DNA from: Pseudomonadota bacterium
GTDB taxonomy: Bacteria; Pseudomonadota; Gammaproteobacteria; Halothiobacillales; Halothiobacillaceae
Assembly (NCBI GenBank): GCA_021795795.1
Contig: JAJYPA010000140.1
Location: forward strand, 1-16,148
Length of the DNA: 16,148 nucleotides
Direction of reading: 5' to 3'
Of the stretch, positions 14,042 through 16,148 are shown in pieces. The notes under the pieces are model-generated. The model worked only from the letters and a program-made list of their open reading frames with translations, searched no databases and was not told where the DNA came from. A program made the position numbers and the translations under genes. Every line of letters begins with the position of its first letter. Within the stretch, counting starts at the first letter, position 1.

Positions 14042-15748
14042 ATGAACAAGCAAAAGTTGGAGTTGACTTGGATCGGTAAAGAAAAACGCCCCAAGCTGGA
14101 GCCGCGTATTCTGCTGGAAGACCCGGACAAGTCGTATCACGCGCCGCAGCGTGTGACCGAGAATGATCTCTTCGACAACCGGCTAATCTTTGGCGACAAC
14201 CTGTTGGCGTTGAAGGCGCTGGAGGCGGAGTTTGCGGGCAAGGTCAAATGCGTGTTCATCGACCCGCCGTACAACACCGGCAGCGCCTTCACGCATTACG
14301 ACGACGGACTGGAGCATTCGATCTGGCTGGGGCTGATGCGCGACCGGCTGGAGATCATCCGGCGACTTTTGGCGGAGGATGGTTCGCTGTGGATCACGAT
14401 TGATGACAATGAGGCGCACTATCTGAAGGTGGTGTGTGATGAGGTGTTTGGGCGGGCGAATTTTGTGGCGAATGTGGTTTGGCAGAAGAAATATACCGTC
14501 TCGAACGACTCGAAGTGGCTGGCTGAAACTCACGACCATGTCTTGATCTACGCTCAGAATAAGGAGGTGTGGCGGCCCAATCGGTTGGATAGGACTGCGG
14601 AAATGGATAGTCGGTACAGAAATCCAGACAACCATCCTAAGGGGCCCTGGAAGGCGACTCCTCTCTATGCAAAACGAACTGGATCTGAAAAGGAGCAGGC
14701 ATTTCAGTTTTGCTTCAAAAATGGAGTTATTTGGTCTCCACCACCAGGCTCTTCACCTCGTTTTCCTGCGGACGCACTGCGCAAGATGGACGAAAATGAC
14801 GAAATTTGGTTTGGTGTAGACGGGTCGGCAAACCCGTCAAGGAAGACCTTTCTGTCAGAGTTGAAGCTGGCTGAACCTCCTGCGCCAACGATTTGGCTAC
14901 ATTCCGAGGCTGGTCACAACCATGAAGCACGGGAGGAGGTTAAGACTATCAATCCCTCTGACTCATTTGCGACGCCAAAGCCTGAAAAACTACTGAAACG
15001 AGTCCTTATCTTGGCCACCAACCCAGGAGACCTCGTTCTCGACTCCTTCGCCGGTTCCGGTACCACTGGCGCGGTGGCGCACAAGATGGGTCGCCGCTGG
15101 ATCATGATTGAGCTGGGCGAGCACTGCCATACCCACATTATCCCGCGTCTGAAAAAGGTCATCGACGGCGAAGACCCCGGCGGCATTTCCAAAGCGGTGA
15201 ACTGGCAGGGCGGCGGCGGCTTCCGCTATTACCGCCTTGCGCCCACGCTCATTGTCAACGACCGCTGGGGTAATCCGGTCATCAACCCGGAATACAACGC
15301 GGCGCAATTGGCCGAGGCGCTGGCCAAGCTGGAAGGCTTTACCTATGCGCCTTCCGAGGTGCAGTGGTGGCAACACGGCCATTCGAGTGAGCGCGATTTT
15401 ATTTATGTGACCACGCAGAACTTATCGGCAGAGCAATTGCAGGCGTTGTCCGATGAGGTGGGCGGCGAGCAAAGCCTGCTCGTGTGCTGCTCAGCCTTTC
15501 ACGGCGTGACAGCGGCCAAGGCTTCGGAGCGCTGGCCGAACCTGACGCTGAAGAAGATTCCCAAAATGGTGCTGGCGCGCTGCGAATGGGGGCATGACGA
15601 TTACAGCCTGAATGTGGCGAATCTACCAATGGCGGCGCCGGAAGCCCCCCTCCCCCCAGCCCTCTCCCGCGAGGGGAGAGGGAGAAAGTCGCGCGAGGCT
15701 GCGCTGATAGCCGACCTGTTTGGCGATGGTGGGGAGGCGGCGGAATGA
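14042..15748 (+). CDS. Mod-type site-specific DNA methyltransferase (beta class, N6-adenine or N4-cytosine)
   Basis: This SAM-dependent enzyme methylates a specific DNA sequence and resembles the Mod subunit of type III restriction systems. The 568-aa product has catalytic motif IV DPPYNTG (residues 74-80) before the SAM-binding motif I DSFAGSGTTGA (334-344), the beta-class order, and HSIWLGLMRDRLEIIRRLLAEDGSLWITIDDNE after motif IV. Residues about 145-310 between them would hold the target-recognition region and are less rich in G+C. I choose the ATG at 14042 because GGGAAGGA (14029-14036) precedes it and family proteins start MNKxKLELTWIG; a longer start at GTG 14000 lies inside a hairpin. 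A palindromic repeat is read in frame near the C-terminus (residues about 539-549). The gene overlaps the RhuM gene by four bases. No type III Res subunit is in the window, so its restriction partner is unknown. Confidence 0.9.
   Translation: MNKQKLELTWIGKEKRPKLEPRILLEDPDKSYHAPQRVTENDLFDNRLIFGDNLLALKALEAEFAGKVKCVFIDPPYNTGSAFTHYDDGLEHSIWLGLMRDRLEIIRRLLAEDGSLWITIDDNEAHYLKVVCDEVFGRANFVANVVWQKKYTVSNDSKWLAETHDHVLIYAQNKEVWRPNRLDRTAEMDSRYRNPDNHPKGPWKATPLYAKRTGSEKEQAFQFCFKNGVIWSPPPGSSPRFPADALRKMDENDEIWFGVDGSANPSRKTFLSELKLAEPPAPTIWLHSEAGHNHEAREEVKTINPSDSFATPKPEKLLKRVLILATNPGDLVLDSFAGSGTTGAVAHKMGRRWIMIELGEHCHTHIIPRLKKVIDGEDPGGISKAVNWQGGGGFRYYRLAPTLIVNDRWGNPVINPEYNAAQLAEALAKLEGFTYAPSEVQWWQHGHSSERDFIYVTTQNLSAEQLQALSDEVGGEQSLLVCCSAFHGVTAAKASERWPNLTLKKIPKMVLARCEWGHDDYSLNVANLPMAAPEAPLPPALSREGRGRKSREAALIADLFGDGGEAAE
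15660..15682. repeat. Palindromic repeat inside the methyltransferase coding region
   Basis: Arms CCCTCTCCC (15660-15668) and GGGAGAGGG (15674-15682) flank a five-base loop and are preceded by a run of C residues from about 15645. Repeats of this CCCTCTCCC/GGGAGAGGG kind are common between genes in many proteobacteria. Here it is translated in frame as part of PLPPALSREGRGRKSRE, about 20 residues before the stop. Insertion into the 3' end of the gene without loss of frame is the likely history. Confidence 0.65.
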
Positions 15749-16148
15749 GTCAAGACAAGAAAATTGTCCAGCAGCCTGCTGCACCCATGGCCGGGCAAGG
15801 CGAGTTCCTGTTTTACCAGACAGAGGATGCCCGGACACGTGTTCAGCTTCGGTTGGACGACGGCACGGTCTGGATGAGTCAGAAGCAATTGGCCGACCTG
15901 TATCAAGTCAAGGTTCCAACCATCAATGCGCACCTGAAAAATCTGTTTCAGGACGGGGAGTTGGCGGCAGATCGAACGATTAGGAAATTCCTAATAGTTG
16001 CCCGCGAAGGGGCGCGGAATGTGGAACGGCTGGTTGACCATTACAACCTGGAGGTGATTCTGCACCTGGGCTATCGGGTGCGTTCACATCGGGGTACGCA
16101 GTTCCGGCGCTGGGTGACAGAACAGTTGAAGGACTATCTCGAAAAGGG
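15745..16148 (+). CDS. RhuM-family protein (3' end outside window)
   Basis: From the ATG at 15745, which overlaps the methyltransferase stop as ATGA, the frame is open to the window end, giving 134 codons. It reads FLFYQTEDARTRVQLRLDDG, then TVWMSQKQLADLYQVKVPTI, NAHLKNLFQDGELAADRTIR, NVERLVDHYNLEVILHLGYR and VRSHRGTQFRRWVTEQLKDY. This is the RhuM (virulence protein / DNA-binding, antirepressor-like) family: an HTH-like segment in which a residue pattern Q-LA-LY-V--PTI-HL would contact DNA, followed by the conserved HYNL--I---GYRV-S-R-TQFR-W block. The name comes from a Salmonella pathogenicity island gene; the biochemical role is not established. It often accompanies methyltransferase and helicase genes in restriction or defence loci. 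Residues 1-20 are a variable Gln/Ala-rich leader. Confidence 0.85.
   Translation, partial: MSQDKKIVQQPAAPMAGQGEFLFYQTEDARTRVQLRLDDGTVWMSQKQLADLYQVKVPTINAHLKNLFQDGELAADRTIRKFLIVAREGARNVERLVDHYNLEVILHLGYRVRSHRGTQFRRWVTEQLKDYLEK

Larger units (their letters stand above)
13896..14045 (+). pseudogene. 49-codon ORF repeating the methyltransferase N-terminus, then reading through inverted repeats
   Basis: A GTG start with a strong Shine-Dalgarno gives (M)KKLEPTWIGKGERRSP. This matches the start of the following methyltransferase (KLELTWIGKEKRPKLEP). The similarity ends where a set of inverted repeats begins at 13941; from there the frame gives IGEKKPFNMAFSGANAAPWM and ends at a TGA (14043-14045) that overlaps the methyltransferase ATG as ATGA. 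Either a former first methyltransferase gene was lost except for its start, or a palindromic element inserted after codon 15 and the start was rebuilt by duplication. The ORF could still couple translation to the methyltransferase gene. Confidence 0.55.

Noticed and set aside
14819..14838. Perfect 7-bp inverted repeat GACGGGT/ACCCGTC in the methyltransferase gene
   Set aside because: Short, inside a conserved-length coding region and without other signals; a chance repeat is the simplest reading.

Overview
The window looks like a chromosomal segment of a non-enteric gammaproteobacterium. It carries an mla lipid-transport operon followed by murA-hisG-hisD-hisC, and then an SRP RNA gene directly upstream of dnaX-ybaB-recR. 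HisG is the short form that needs HisZ, as in pseudomonads and many sulfur-oxidising gammaproteobacteria rather than enterics. I do not name a species.

Layout. (1) Positions 1-3576 hold the end of a tightly packed mla operon: mlaE (5' end outside the window), mlaD, a TolC-family outer-membrane protein gene, mlaC and mlaB. mlaD follows the mlaE stop directly, and the later junctions overlap. Together they should move phospholipids between the inner and outer membranes. The TolC-type gene between mlaD and mlaC is not part of the classical mlaFEDCB set. (2) Positions 3641-8062 hold murA (peptidoglycan precursor synthesis), then hisG, hisD and hisC (first, last and aminotransferase steps of histidine synthesis). 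(3) Positions 8148-8262 hold the 4.5S SRP RNA gene, followed by dnaX, ybaB/ebfC and recR (replication clamp loader, nucleoid protein, recombination repair). All of this is ordinary core genome.

(4) From about 11050 to the window end lies an accessory region that looks like a partly decayed defence island. Its left part (11050-12112) holds remnants: the C-terminal tail of an SNF2-type helicase interrupted by a stop, a KilA-N domain gene broken by a one-base frameshift, and a short ORF whose start resembles the N-terminus of an AAA ATPase family. Its right part holds apparently intact genes: a 582-aa ATPase with a C-terminal TOPRIM/DUF4435-like region (OLD or fused PARIS-like), a Mod-type beta-class DNA methyltransferase, and a RhuM-family gene that runs off the window end. 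Between the ATPase and the methyltransferase, a 49-codon ORF repeats the methyltransferase N-terminus and then reads through a cluster of inverted repeats. A further palindromic element sits in frame near the methyltransferase C-terminus.

The most interesting candidates are the ATPase-TOPRIM + Mod + RhuM module and the TolC-type component of the mla operon. All calls come from reading the sequence and from family knowledge; no database search was possible.
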